From Larix kaempferi (Eukaryota > Streptophyta > Pinopsida > Pinales > Pinaceae), in NCBI GenBank assembly GCA_027924585.1, contig BSBM01000753.1, forward strand, positions 20,169,501 to 20,233,500: a DNA stretch of 64,000 nucleotides, in the 5' to 3' direction. Under the pieces are notes generated by a model. That model was not told the origin of the DNA. It was given only the letters and a program-made list of their open reading frames with translations, and did no database searches. Positions 12,134 through 23,779 of the stretch are shown here, piece after piece. The position numbers and the translations under genes are program-made. Position 1 is the stretch's first letter, and each line of letters starts with the position of its first letter.

Positions 12134-13640
12134 TTGAATACACAAAATTTATAAATAGAATGTAAATAAATAATCTTCTTACATTTTCAAAATGGATATT
12201 AACAAATTTACATTGATTAATAACATTTACTTACAACATTTACCTAAATTTATCTTGATTACTAACATTTACTTGAATTGATGCCAAGTTAGTTTACTTA
12301 TATACATTATACATTAGAGGTCCTTCTCTTATGCCTGCATACAGTTTCTTTCCAGTTATTAGGTATGTGGTGGGATGGTTGGCTAGTTGGCGCTCTTTTC
12401 AATTTGGGGTTATTAACAAATTTGGATTTAGTCCAAGCGATTGATAAATTTCAATTAAAAACTCCTCATCGGCCATAGCCACTTGTCCGGCATTTTAATT
12501 ATAGCCAATGACCTATAGTTTTTTATTTCATTTACTGTTGTTTTATTTACCCACTTGAGCTTCCCATGAATGATAGAATTTGATGGGCAAAATGATCCTC
12601 ATGAGGTATTTTGACCGTCAAATACAGTTAAAATTTTTTATTAACCGTCTTGTGTGAAGGGTAAATTGATCATTTAGACGTATTTTTGAAGGGTAATAAA
12701 ATTTCTAAAACATCATTATTTTACTAGTATTATTAATATGAAATATCTTTGATCTTATATAAAACTATATTTTCCAAATTAGAATTTCCAAATTCCAACC
12801 ATACTTTCACTTAATAAATAGAAAAATATATTAAATTAGTATTATTTATATTCATGTCCATTGCAAGTTGCATTGTTTTTTCATAGAAAAAGAAAAACTC
12901 ATTTAACTCAATGATGTTTCGATTACTTTTTTTATTTTTCTATTATTACAATGAGGATCTAGGTACTACAAATTTCAGTGCTCAATGATTATTGTCCATT
13001 GATTACAAATTTACGATTTACATTAGCATTCTAGTGCAAGTCTGCTACAAGCCTACAAGGCTACATGAACATCAACGAAATGAATTGAAGTAGGAATTTG
13101 ATCGAAGTTTGGACTTAGGAGGCTGAACTTCACGATATATAGCCTACAGGTAATTCTTTGGAAATGGTAAGGTTTTGTTTGTAGGATTTTTTTAACATAA
13201 TAAAAAAAGCATAGTTATTTTTCTTTTACAGAATGCCTTAGCAACATTGTTGATGTTAGCCATGGCGGCATGGTTTGAATTCAAGGATATATGTGTATAT
13301 AACCGATTTTGTATCAGAGGAAGAGTCTGTTTAAAAATGATATAAAATTTCTCTTAAAGCTTAAGGTTTGTTGAAAAATATAGTTTCTTGTTAATTTTTC
13401 TATATTTTTCTCTTAATGCAACTGATCTTTGTACCTTGCATGAAAGATATAGTTTCTTGTTAATTTTTCTCTTAATGCAATCTTTGTACCTTGCATGCTA
13501 GGAGGGCCTACGATCTTGACCCCCTTATGAATTCAGTAAATATATAGAATAAAACTATCTAATTATAATTTTTGAGAGTTGATCAATACTAGGTTAGTAG
13601 GTATTGGTAGTGATCGAGCCTCATAGTTTTTTGTTAATCT
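12134..13640. other. AT-rich intergenic stretch
   Basis: No gene recognised. Contains a diverged direct duplication at about 13380-13495 (ATAGTTTCTTGTTAATTTTT and CTTTGTACCTTGCATG each occur twice). Confidence 0.5.
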
Positions 13641-13649
13641 CATATATAG

Positions 13650-13945
13650 AGATATCAAGAGTTAAAACCTGAGTGTGCTTAGTGATAACAAAAAAACTTG
13701 TGTGACCTACATGTTAAAACCCGTGTAATATCTGTTTGCTATGCGAACTTGTGCATTATTGAGTTAAAACCTGAGCGATGTGATAAAAACCTGCGTGATA
13801 TCTTCATTGAAACCCGAGTGATCTCTATATTTTTACTGTGCGAACCTGTGCTTCATTAAGTTAAAAGCTATGCGATCTCTGTTTTAAAAACTTGAGCGAT
13901 CTCGGTGATAAAAAAATGTGTGATCTCTGCGTTGAAATACTGGCA
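13650..13945. repeat. Degenerate short tandem repeat (GTTAAAACCTGAGCGATCTC type)
   Basis: At least eight degenerate repeats of roughly 30-35 bp. Each has a purine-rich AAAACC(T/C)G word followed by (A/T)GCGA or GTGTGA and TCTCTG or TATCT (for example AAAACCTGAGCGAT, AAACCTGCGTGATATCT, AAACCCGAGTGATCTCT). Unit borders are ragged, and no protein frame persists across it. Confidence 0.6.
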
Positions 13946-16900
13946 CTATCCTTCGGCTACAATACTAAATCTAGTGTAATAATTAGTGTTGCCACCGTGC
14001 ATACTAAAGCCTACATGCATTCATATAAGAAAGAGTCACCTTATAATGTTGGATGTTTTTGACAAACAAAAAGGTGCTACCAAAAGTACAACATAAAGTT
14101 TGTCATCTGCAACATACCTTCAAAATAGAGTATGAGAATTATAAGCAGACATGTCATATCAGAGATTTAGAACAAGTTAAGCGGTGTTTCTAAGAGCTAT
14201 GAATTTATTAAATCAAACTCGCAACTTACAGAAACCTAAGCTAATTGGAAAACCATATCAAATTCAACTCCCCCGTAACTAATTCAGGAACCATATCACA
14301 TTCAACTCCCTGCATTTATGTTGCATCTCATTTTCAATTGAATTACAACGAGGTAGAGAACATACGCATAGTGTTGGAGCAATAGAAATTCTAAACTCGG
14401 CATGCTTCTCTCGCATTACATGTTGAATGAAAGATAATGGGAATGATAGGGTTCCAACTTTGAGCTAGGTAATAACTTAAACTTTGATCGAGGTTAGTTT
14501 TTTAGGAATATTTGAAGCTTACTAGTATCCTAGTAATTATCTATTGTGTTTCAGAAGAATATTTACTTTCCGATGTAATCAATTCTTAGCTCTTTTCTTT
14601 TATCCTTAACTATTGGAATTTGGGACTGGAAAATTTCTTGTTATTTTCAAAACTAACCTTTCATCATAGGTTTTTTTTTCTCAAATGGTTGAAAATTTAA
14701 AAAAATTTAAATTTTTAGTAAGACATTATTCCTACATTGTCAGTTTCAGGCACATGATTGCAAGTCGTTTGATTCGAGTGTAAAACTAATAAAAAGTAAA
14801 TGGAACCTCGTCTTGATTACTATTATCTTCCCAGTGCGAGTTTGTTTTTGCTTCTCCCGTATTTTTGTATTTTTCTATAAGAATCTTTGGTATTACCATT
14901 GGATTTTTGTGTACTATAGAAGTTTATATTTTGAGTGGTATAATAGACTATATTTTTCCCCTACTACTAGCTCTGATGAAAGCTGAAATATAGCCATGAA
15001 TTTGATTGTCTTAAAAACTCCAATTAGCTCATTGAATTAACTTAGGTAGTTGGAATGTAGCCATGAGTTTGATTGTCATAAAAAATTCATGTAGCTCATT
15101 CAATTAGCTTAGGTTTCTGCAAGTTGTTAGCTTAGGTTTCTGCAAGTAGCCATGAGAAACAAGCTCACAAACAATGAAGTTTGTTATTTTGCGACAAAAA
15201 CAACTTCAAAGAAAATATGAATGCTATTAAAAAATGTGATTGACATACACGAATAATGAACCGGCAAACAAGATCCATTCAAACATAACAAGAAGCCAAT
15301 AAAGCATATCATATTGCTAAAGGAGCATATGAGGACAACACTCCATGGATGTAGAGCAAATTCAAGTCATGTTCGTATTAATCTTATGCATAGAATCAAA
15401 ACCATGGATGAGAATTGCTTATTGAACTTTATTGTGATGCATGTGTACAAATTTGGTCTAATCCATATTTGATATATTTATTAAAATCTTCCCATATATG
15501 AATCATTTAACCTATATCAAAGCTGTGTGGTAGATGCAGAGGCACTTGCTTCCAAAAATTAGTCCCTCTATGTCTATTAGCAACTTTTTTGAGTGCATTT
15601 TAATATAAATAGAATTTATATTTTATATTTATCTCTTTTTTAAAAAAAAATTATAAAATCATTAAAAATGACTAGAATTTTACAAGTCATAAATATAATC
15701 TAGACACATTGTATACTGACTTGTTTTATTCTTAATTAAGTGAATTTAAAAGTTATCAAGATGATTTATACAACTTTTCTATTTCAATTTTACTTAAAAA
15801 AATTGTTTCTTTAGTCTTATTGTTTTTATGCTTTATTATGATTTGTATCCATAATTTTTTTAGTTTAAGCTATATTTTTATATAATATTAATTTAGTATA
15901 TAAATGATATATTAAATGAATAGAAATGAATTTAATGGACCATGATAGATATTAATAATTATCATTTCAATTTTAATGTAAAAATGTCAAGAAAATAAAT
16001 ATTGTTTTAAAGAAAAAATTAACAAAATTTATTTATTGAAAAGTAAATTTTTTGACAAGACTTCAACAATGAAGGGTAAAAATTTCAACAAAAGGTTTCA
16101 CCACACGGATGATATATACACCCAAAACGTCGAAAAAAAAAAACTTTGACCGGTACAATGAAAACCAAAATCCAACACTGCTTCCCATACCTGATTTCAT
16201 TTAGTGAGATTTCGTTCAGCCACTCCTATCATTTTTTATTTCATTCACTGAGATGTTTTCTTCCAGTTCACTATTGATGGATTTACTAAACTCTGGATAA
16301 TCACTTGATTATCTAAAGCACAAAGAAGGATTAAGACGAAAAGCAGGGCCATCAGTGCAAATGAATAACGAAAGTAAGCAGGTACAACTTGGAATGCCAA
16401 TCCCTTCTAGCTTCTCATTTTCATATATACAACTGAACGACTTGGTTGCAGATGGACTGAGATATTGATTCTACATCTTGAACCATAGGTAACGCAACAT
16501 GATAAAACAGATTCAAGAGGGGTCAATAACAACTGTGGAGGAAATGGGACCGTTGCAATAACAAATTTAGATGAAACGGGGCCGTTGGAATTATTGTAGC
16601 AGACAGACAAAGCGGTCGTGACAACATCAAGAGGATGAGATATTGCATGTAGGAATATTGTGGGTTATAGATCAGAGTGCTGAAGGAATCACGCTTCTAG
16701 CATTGGGAACTACGTTGTCGATGGCTGCGGAGAATTTATGGCCAACAGAGAGGAGGGAGCCCCAGCAACTATGGAGTGTACAGCTTGCAATTGTCACCGC
16801 AACTTCAACCGACGGGAATCTAAAAGTTCGGCATTCTGCGAGTAGCATCGCATACACAGGTGATCAAATACATTCCAATCTATATCGAACTGTATGTTAT

Positions 16901-18746
16901 GCTTTCATTTCCACATATTTGGTATAATACTAATGAAACAACTAGACCATTCAAGGATTAATTATTTTACTTTGACTGATGCCTTTGGTCATAGATATGA
17001 TGATGAATATAAATAATTGACTTTGTTTACTCTTTTCAATTGATAAATATAAGGACTTGCACACTTCATCTTTGAATTTTCATTTAGAATTTATGTCGAT
17101 ATCCATTTATAAATACAAGAGCCACGTCCACCAGCTAACTTTGCCACCAGCTTTGTGGCTAGCTATGAGGAAGAGTTTTTTTGCAATGGAAACCATGGTT
17201 GGAGTTGTTTTTTTGCACTTAGATTATATATGTTCGAGTTTAAAAGAGATGTTGCAGGATTTATCCTGTATCTGCTGGCACTGAATATGTATATATGTCT
17301 ATAGAATGAGATCTTTGATGAACGGAGCACCTTTCTACAGTTCCTATCCCTCCTTGGCTTTATCCTATCCCATATGAGATCTAAAGGTTCTATAAAAGGT
17401 TAAAATTCCATCTAGGATCTAAAGGTTTAAGGGGTAGTCACACCCATCCCCTCTAGGGGCCAAACATATCCTTTAGAGTGCGCTAAGGCATATGTTGAAT
17501 CAGCTGACAATGCATTATGAAATAGTTCACAACATACATATTATTATCTTTTGATGGGGGGATCCCAATAGGATAGATGTATGCCCACCAACACCCTATT
17601 ATGGGGCTCAAGTAGACTATGGGGTGTCCATATCCATGAACATAATTACAAGCACCAACACTACCAAAAGAAAAAGTGGCCTATAAGAGGAACATATATA
17701 TGGGGATCAAGAAAACTTTTAGGGGAAAAATTTAGCCCATGGGCTATGTTTTACCTTTTTTTCCCTAAAAATTTCACCAAATTGCCTTTTTTTGGAAGAT
17801 GATTCCCCCAAATTCTATGGGATATGTTTTTTTACTCTAAAAATTGCCAAAATTAACTAAAAATATATATAAAGTCCTTTGAAATTTGAATATTTGTTTA
17901 AAATAATAGCCAAACATTTTATGGTTGCAAATTTAAGAATTAGTAAGATTCACTAATGTTTCTACACTTTGAGAAAATTATAGGTCCTTAAAATTTTCCC
18001 TGATGGGGATAGCTTAAGCTTAGTCGTGGAAATAATAGTGCATCACTTTAACTGACCTATTAATCCTACTTTGACAGCTTGGTTGTATGTATTAATATAT
18101 ACTCTAACAATATAATAATAAAATTCAATAGTTTTTTAATTGAATTCCAAAACATTTATAAAAGCAGCATAAAATTCAGTTCTTGAGGGCCTTAAGAGCT
18201 GTGTAGAGAAAATATAATGGGAATTACTATAAGTGTTTATTCATGCAAACCAATATTTTATCTATTTTATTTTTTAAGTCCAACATTAAGATGTCATCAA
18301 ACTCACAAATCTGATATCTCATTTGTCAATTTTAACTTATAATACAAAAACATCTATCAAACTTACACAAATCCAAATGATATCTAAAGAAGAAAACATA
18401 ATCAATTGAAAATATCTTTATAGAAGATTGCTTGCACAAATCCTCAACTTGAATGATCAAAATTATAGATAAGTATGTGCAACTTTATAAAAAACATTAC
18501 AAATCACCACAAAAGTTCAAAGATGCGAATAAAAGCACCCAACATCTAACTGCATAATTTCAAGAACAAGTCATATAATTATGTATGGCTCCTAGATCTA
18601 TCTCTATTTGGAGAAACCATGATGCTAAAATTCAAACCTCTATAAATAATAGAATTCCCCAATAAATCATCGACCTTTCCAGAGGAATGTAACGTTCCAA
18701 CATGAACTCTTAATGTAATTGCATTTCAAGCTACACTAGAATTTAT
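13946..18746. other. AT-rich intergenic stretch without recognised genes
   Basis: No protein family recognised on either strand. Small duplications are visible: TTTGATTGTC.TAAAAA with AGCTCATT.AATTA at about 15000-15110, and TAGCTTAGGTTTCTGCAAG twice at 15107-15146. Frames at 16643-16927 and 17057-17284 are open but have family-less translations and no exon context. 15590-16060 is very AT-rich. Confidence 0.5.
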
Positions 18747-18826
18747 TTAACCAATCCTTTTCAAATCAAATATTTCAAACCAATAACCATCTGGATCCTT
18801 GATAAAATCCAAACCCTTCATCATCC
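18747..18826 (-). pseudogene. GLYI: Orphan terminal exon of glyoxalase I (lactoylglutathione lyase)
   Basis: After a TTTGCAG acceptor (AG at 18827-18828) the minus strand reads [20 protein letters not shown], then LKRIG and a TAA stop at 18747-18749. Plant glyoxalase I ends with the nearly identical [20 protein letters not shown] segment, which carries the last metal-binding Glu (here the E of FEIFD). Glyoxalase I converts the methylglyoxal-glutathione hemithioacetal to S-lactoylglutathione in the cytosol. No upstream exon was recognised up to about 20.5 kb, so this is most likely a gene fragment. It could be the last exon of a gene with very long introns, but the response-regulator remnant occupies the next 10 kb. 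Confidence 0.7.
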
Positions 18827-20579
18827 CTGCAAAGGAGTAGTAATTGTTAAAAAAAACGTAGAAAACCATTGGATATGAAATCGATATGAGAAACCCATCA
18901 AAATATATCTCTATCTAGTAGAAAAAGCTATGAGGGGTTCTAACAATATATTTAAGATGGTTTCTAATCTAAAACATAAATAACCTTATTCTAAGTAATT
19001 CAGTGGTGTTCTTGTTCAATATTTATTGTGATAATCGTCTAAGTCACAAGTACAATAAAGAGTTCCCTCCCTTGATTTCATTGATAGTGAGGACCCTAAC
19101 CTTGTAAGTAATAAGTGATGGCCCGACTTCAGTATATTTTTGTAAGTTGTTTAATTGCAGGTAACGGGGGTGCATTCTTGCTTTGAGTAAGTATAGAGAT
19201 GAATTTGGGGGTCCCCCTCTCCACAGGTGTGTCATCATCTGAAATTATTTTTTGAAAACTAATGAGAAAGTCATTGTTGTAAAATCTTATGAGTTGACAA
19301 AATTATTCTTTTTAAAGAATCTGCAGCCCTCTTTGGCACTTGAACCCTCGTGAAGGATTTCAATATATATATTTATGATGTAGAGAGGACATAACGGTTA
19401 AGCACCCATTCAGTATGCGGGAAGCAGTGGCATGTATGTTCCATATGAACCTTCTAAAATGGTTAACATGGACTTGAAAACATAATCCAAATCTATATCT
19501 GATAGACATTAGCAAATTTGAGCCAAATGTTGTCAAAATTTTGCGCTTTTATAAAGAAGTGAAAGCACCAACATATAACTAATTTTCTCTAATGAATTTA
19601 TTTCGTAAACTGAATCAATTTCAATTTTTTCAAGAGAAAAAGGTGAGAAACATTTGTTGTCCATATATTTTTTTAAAAAGCAATATTTGCAAATTTTTAA
19701 AATTCCTATAACCAAAAAAAAATTGAGGGGATTTCATCAAATTTTCAGGGGAAGGTGGATCAAGATTTTCAGGTCATTCTTGTAAACCACAAATGCCAAT
19801 GCTTATGAAATTTCTTACATAAACAATCCAACAGTGAAAATTTTATATCTTGCTAAGGAAACCAATAATAGGGTTTCAAGTTCCTTTTTTTCCTTCTAGA
19901 ATTTGTGCAACTCATAAGTATTTCCATAATGTAAGATGTTTTCTATCATCAAACTGTCGACTATTGACATGAAACATATACAAAAAAAGAGCTACAAGGA
20001 TATGAATGACAAATGAGTATTCGTTCAAAATGATCATAAAAATAGAACATACCATATGTGATGTCCCCAAGTGAAATAAGAACAAGATTTGTTGTGATAT
20101 TTTGCTATCGTTGGTTTGGTATTGATTTAGTGTTACCCATAGAAGTAGATGTGCACATAAGAAATGTAAATAATTATGAGTTATTTGGCTTTGAGAATCC
20201 ATGTCAAGCTCATCTCTAGGACCAAAACCAAAGCCCTGGTGAGCAATTGCACTAATTAACTACCGGCGCAGTATACCACGTTCGGTATGTACTCAATGAA
20301 GCCAACTTTGCAATAGTCAAACTGCTTATTAATTCTTCAATTCATAACAAAAATATATGATACTATAAACAAGTAATGAATGAAAATTTTGTATACCTCT
20401 TGGGTTAAATGGTAAGGTTCCAGACGCAATCCAAAATTGTAACAACTGTTCACTGTTATCTTTTATGAAGAAGCTTAAAACTACACAAAAAAACCTAGGA
20501 AATGAATGTGTTAGTAAATCTTCGAAACAATTTACACCAGGAGCATGGGAACTAGAATCTTTTACTAATATTTCTTTCA
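18827..20579. other. Stretch without recognised gene
   Basis: AT-rich. It might hold intron or 3' sequence of the glyoxalase fragment or of the response-regulator pseudogene to its right, but no motif was found. The 20202-19912 minus frame starts with MDSQSQITHNY and then becomes hydrophobic, with no family recognised. Confidence 0.4.
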
Positions 20580-21189
20580 GTGGTTAAGGTGGTCAAACCC
20601 CTAATATGCTTCTGCTGCTGCTATTGCATCAATTGAAACACCAAAGAATTATTTGTTGAATGCATTGAGATGTTGCCACTGCTACCTCCACCCAGGCCAA
20701 TAGGGGTTCTATTTGTAGCTGTCAAGTGTTGTTCCAATGTGTGAAATCATGTAGGATAATCCATAGGAGAACCTATATCTCCAAGTCTAATTTTTTTTTA
20801 TTTTTGATGTAACTGATCTAGTTCAAGTCTAGTTGATAAACAAGGAAATGCATTCCCCAAATTGTTAACAGGTGCAATTCCTTATGATTAACCAATGCTT
20901 TTATTATAGCCTAGGCCTGGAAGAGAGGAAAATTGAAGCATTCCAGAGGGATTTAGCCTTGGTAAACCCAAGCCTAATGAGCCATTTAATCTAGCCAAAA
21001 ATATTTCTTGCAATGATTCAAGAGCACGAGCAGATAGTTGACCAGATTGAGCAAGAACTTGCAAATCACCAATTCCATCCACATGGAAAAGAGAACCAAA
21101 TGAATATTCTCTTCCCCCTCCAAATGAATTTCCCATGCTACCATGTTGACTAGCATGCCACCAACCCTTTTCAAGTATAGTCTATACTT
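20580..21189 (-). pseudogene. Response-regulator exon: end of Myb-like domain and C-terminal region
   Basis: Opens with KYRLYLKRVGG, the end of the GARP domain, but the preceding acceptor is TCG instead of CAG. After a frame shift it continues MGNSFGGGREYSFGS and LAQSGQLSARALESLQ, matching the Gln/Ser/Leu-rich start of the activation region in type-B regulators, to about 20888. Farther left, text such as GLGGGSSGN and a Gln run (FQLMQ, stop, QQQKH) follows with stops. The 3' limit is not defined. Confidence 0.7.
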
Positions 21190-21474
21190 CGACATATTAT
21201 TAAAAAAAGAAAATGCATACCATCAAAAAATATTTTAATTTTCATCAATTCAGAGATATACGTAGGTCAACATGTATGGTTTCTATGTTTTAATCAAATA
21301 TATATAAATATTTAGATTACAAATCAAATAGACCTACATAAATAATAGAATCATAAAAAGACAAATAATGCAACATATCTAGATATTAGCATCCAAAATA
21401 TAAGCATGAAATGTGACTCAATTTTAGGTATGTAAAAAATATGGTAGAACCTCAACTATAGAACTCAACTATAC

Positions 21475-21551
21475 GTGTAGATGGCTTGCAATATTTCCTT
21501 GTGTCAATCCTTGAAAATTCATAATCTCCAATATTTGATTTGGAGCAACTT
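21475..21551 (-). pseudogene. Response-regulator exon: third helix of GARP/Myb-like domain
   Basis: A 77-nt exon bounded by a CTGTAG acceptor and a GTATAG donor. It encodes KVAPNQILEIMNFQGLTQGN then IASHLH, equivalent to the KAVPKKILELMNVxGLTRENVASHLQ helix-turn-helix segment. The frame joins exactly to the preceding exon (GIV plus KVAP). Confidence 0.8.
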
Positions 21552-21659
21552 CTACAGCATGAATAAATCATATCAACATTAAAATCTAATGACTAGTGAA
21601 AGAATCCTATTATTCAGAGACAATCATGCAAAATTATCATCTAAAGAATAACGCCAAAG

Positions 21660-22243
21660 ACTTGTAATGTAATGATAGTTTACATCGAACTATGTTGTGA
21701 ACAGAAATTACTTCCAAATAAAAGGAGTAGCAAAGAAATAGATGTAAAGACATATGATCTTACTGTATAATCTCCTATTGCACAATTGGCATGACAAGGT
21801 AACTTGCTATATCAATGGTATGACATGGAAAATGTAAATTTACATACTTAAATTCCAAATAGGAAGGTTTCTTACTATATATTCCCAATATATTAAAAAC
21901 ATTAACAATATGTTGATGCAACTCCACCAAAAAAATGGATTTACTTGTAAATGTAATGATAGGTTTTCATAGAACTATGTTTTGTTAAAATGAATACAAA
22001 TCGCTTCCAAGGAAGAGTACCAAAAAACACATGTAAAGACTTATGATTTATGACCTTACAGTGCAATATCCTATTGCACAAATTGCACAATCAACATGAC
22101 ACGTAACCCACTATATTAATGGTCAGACATTGAAAAGAAAAATTACATTGTTTAATTCCAAATAGGAAGGTTTCTTACTGACTATTCCCAGTGTATTAAC
22201 AAAATTGAAAAATTGTTGATGTAGCTCCACTAACCAAACAACT
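21660..22243. repeat. Tandem duplication of Myb-domain exon edge plus intron
   Basis: Copy 1 (21660-21942) and copy 2 (21943-22243) share ACTTGTAA.TGTAATGATAG, CCTATTGCACAA, ATTCCAAATAGGAAGGTTTC and the exon end (GGAATA.. next to GTAAGAAACC). Copy 2 keeps the correct reading (VELHQQFFNFVNTLGI). Copy 1 keeps a diverged version (VELHQHIVNVFNILGI) cut off after about 25 codons, so it is a partial exon repeat. Confidence 0.75.
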
Positions 22244-22349
22244 CTTGGATTTTTTGATGTTGAATGATATTCAATATCATGTTCATCCTCATCATCATCC
22301 TCATCATGATTTTTTCTCTCCTCTTCCTTTTCATCTTCTAACTACGCTC
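22179..22349 (-). pseudogene. Response-regulator exon part: acidic linker and start of Myb-like domain
   Basis: Continues the exon interrupted by the copia element. Minus text reads, after a TAG stop, EDEKEEERKNHDEDDDEDE (acidic, low complexity) and then NPRVVWLVELHQQFFNFVN, the first two helices of the GARP domain. It ends at a GTAAGA donor. In intact genes this is probably one exon with 28694-28454. Confidence 0.8.
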
Positions 22350-22559
22350 TATTAAGATTCAATATGCTAGGATGGATAACATCAATATTCAATTCAATTT
22401 CACAACAGCATATACAGGATCACTGAAAGAAACACAATCACAAGATAGACACATATTTATCCTGGAAACCCTCTAGGGGAAGAAAACCTAGCAAAACTTC
22501 CTCAATAAAGATGATCAAAAGTACAAAGACAAAACCCCAAACAAGTGCTCCTTCTCCTT

Positions 22560-22612
<53 letters not shown>

Positions 22613-22933
22613 GCGAATTACACAAGTGAGTGTGTGTGTTCAAATGAGGAGCACATCACTGCTATTTATACTTCATCTTTCACTTGACCTTTTCACTTAA
22701 CATGTCGGCCAAACTAAACTTGATTGGGATGACTCCTCTAGGAGACTCAATAACCCTAATACAAATGAGTCTAGGGGGATCTAATGCCCCGACTTACAAG
22801 GGAGGATTTACCTCAATGAATTTACAAGAAAAAATGTAATAATAACATCCCAATGGAGGAATAAAACCATCTACGAATAAATTACAATAATAAAATACAA
22901 TAGAATATTCTTTGAAGTTACAATATTTCAACA
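22350..22933 (-). repeat. 3' LTR of copia element B
   Basis: A 584-bp copy nearly identical to 27899-28453 except for small indels. One is a longer CT run (about 22565-22609) than in the partner (about 28118-28141). It ends TTTCAACA at 22933, abutting the purine tract CTCCCCCATAA on plus at 22934. Confidence 0.85.
22565..22609. repeat. (CT)n microsatellite in LTR
   Basis: About 22 uninterrupted CT dinucleotides. The matching site in the other LTR (28118-28141) has about 12, showing post-insertion slippage. Confidence 0.9.
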
Positions 22934-22944
22934 CTCCCCCATAA
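22934..22944 (-). other. Polypurine tract of copia element B
   Basis: On minus TTATGGGGGAG immediately precedes the TGTTGAAA start of the 3' LTR. This is the position and composition expected for the second-strand primer. Confidence 0.75.
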
Positions 22945-23299
22945 CGAGAAGGTTATTCTACTGACAACAACAACATCAACTTTAGGAGAAAGGAGAGAGA
23001 GCATCATCACCAACATCAAGGTGACACATCTATAAATCATCATAATTTTTCTTCAACAACATCAACGACTGGAACAGTTACTCGAACATATTCAACATCT
23101 TTAGTATTGGAGCATCGTCTTCTATAGCACTGAGTCTTCATCTTTGATCTTCATCTTCTGCAGCACTCGATCACTCGATAGTCTACAACAACACTTTATC
23201 TCTCGATCATCTACAACAACTCTTGATCTTTCGATCAGCAACAACATCATCTACATCAACATAACCTGCAACACACATGACCCAATTACGGGATGATAA

Positions 23300-23770
23300 A
23301 ATCCTCTCACTTTAGGACATAAGTCCAAGGATGATGCAATCCTAACCACATCATGGAGACAAAATTTTGCATATTACTTTAGGACTAATGTCTAGGGATG
23401 ATACAATCCCAACCACATCAAGGAGACAAAAGTCTACGGATCACTTTAGGACTAATTTCCAGGGATGATACAATCCCAACCACATCACGGAGACACTATT
23501 TTGTGGATCACTTTGGGACTAATTTCTAGGGAAGATACAATCCCAACTACATCACAGAGACAAAAGTCTGTAGATCACTTTAGGACTAATGTCCAGGGAT
23601 GATACAATCCCACTGCAACACCATAGAGATAGAATTTTGTGGATCAGTTTAGGACTAATGTCTAGGGATGATACAATCCCAACCATATCACAGATACAGA
23701 AATATACATATCACTTTAGGACTAATGTCCATGGATGATAAAATCCCACTGCAACATCATCATCACTACT
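23300..23770. repeat. Seven 67-bp tandem repeats between pol and polypurine tract
   Basis: The landmark ACTTTAGGAC (or a variant) occurs at 23309, 23376, 23443, 23510, 23577, 23646 and 23713, giving a 67-bp period with one 69-bp step. Each unit has AGGGATGATACAATCCCA and a CACATCA.GGAGACA word. The palindrome-like GGGATGATACAATCCC is conserved in most units. It is non-coding. Confidence 0.85.
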
Positions 23771-23779
23771 CCCCCTTTC

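Noticed and set aside
16407-16927. Overlapping open frames on both strands
   Set aside because: No family resemblance, no splice context, and both strands are equally open.
19380-19440. tRNA-like or SINE-like words (GGTTAAGCACCC)
   Set aside because: No cloverleaf and no proper B box could be built.
19912-20202. 96-codon minus frame left of the response regulator
   Set aside because: Hydrophobic, no family, and not joined to the response regulator by any convincing splice site.
23300-23770. CRISPR-like regular repeat array
   Set aside because: Repeats are contiguous 67-bp tandem units without unique spacers and lie inside a eukaryotic retrotransposon.
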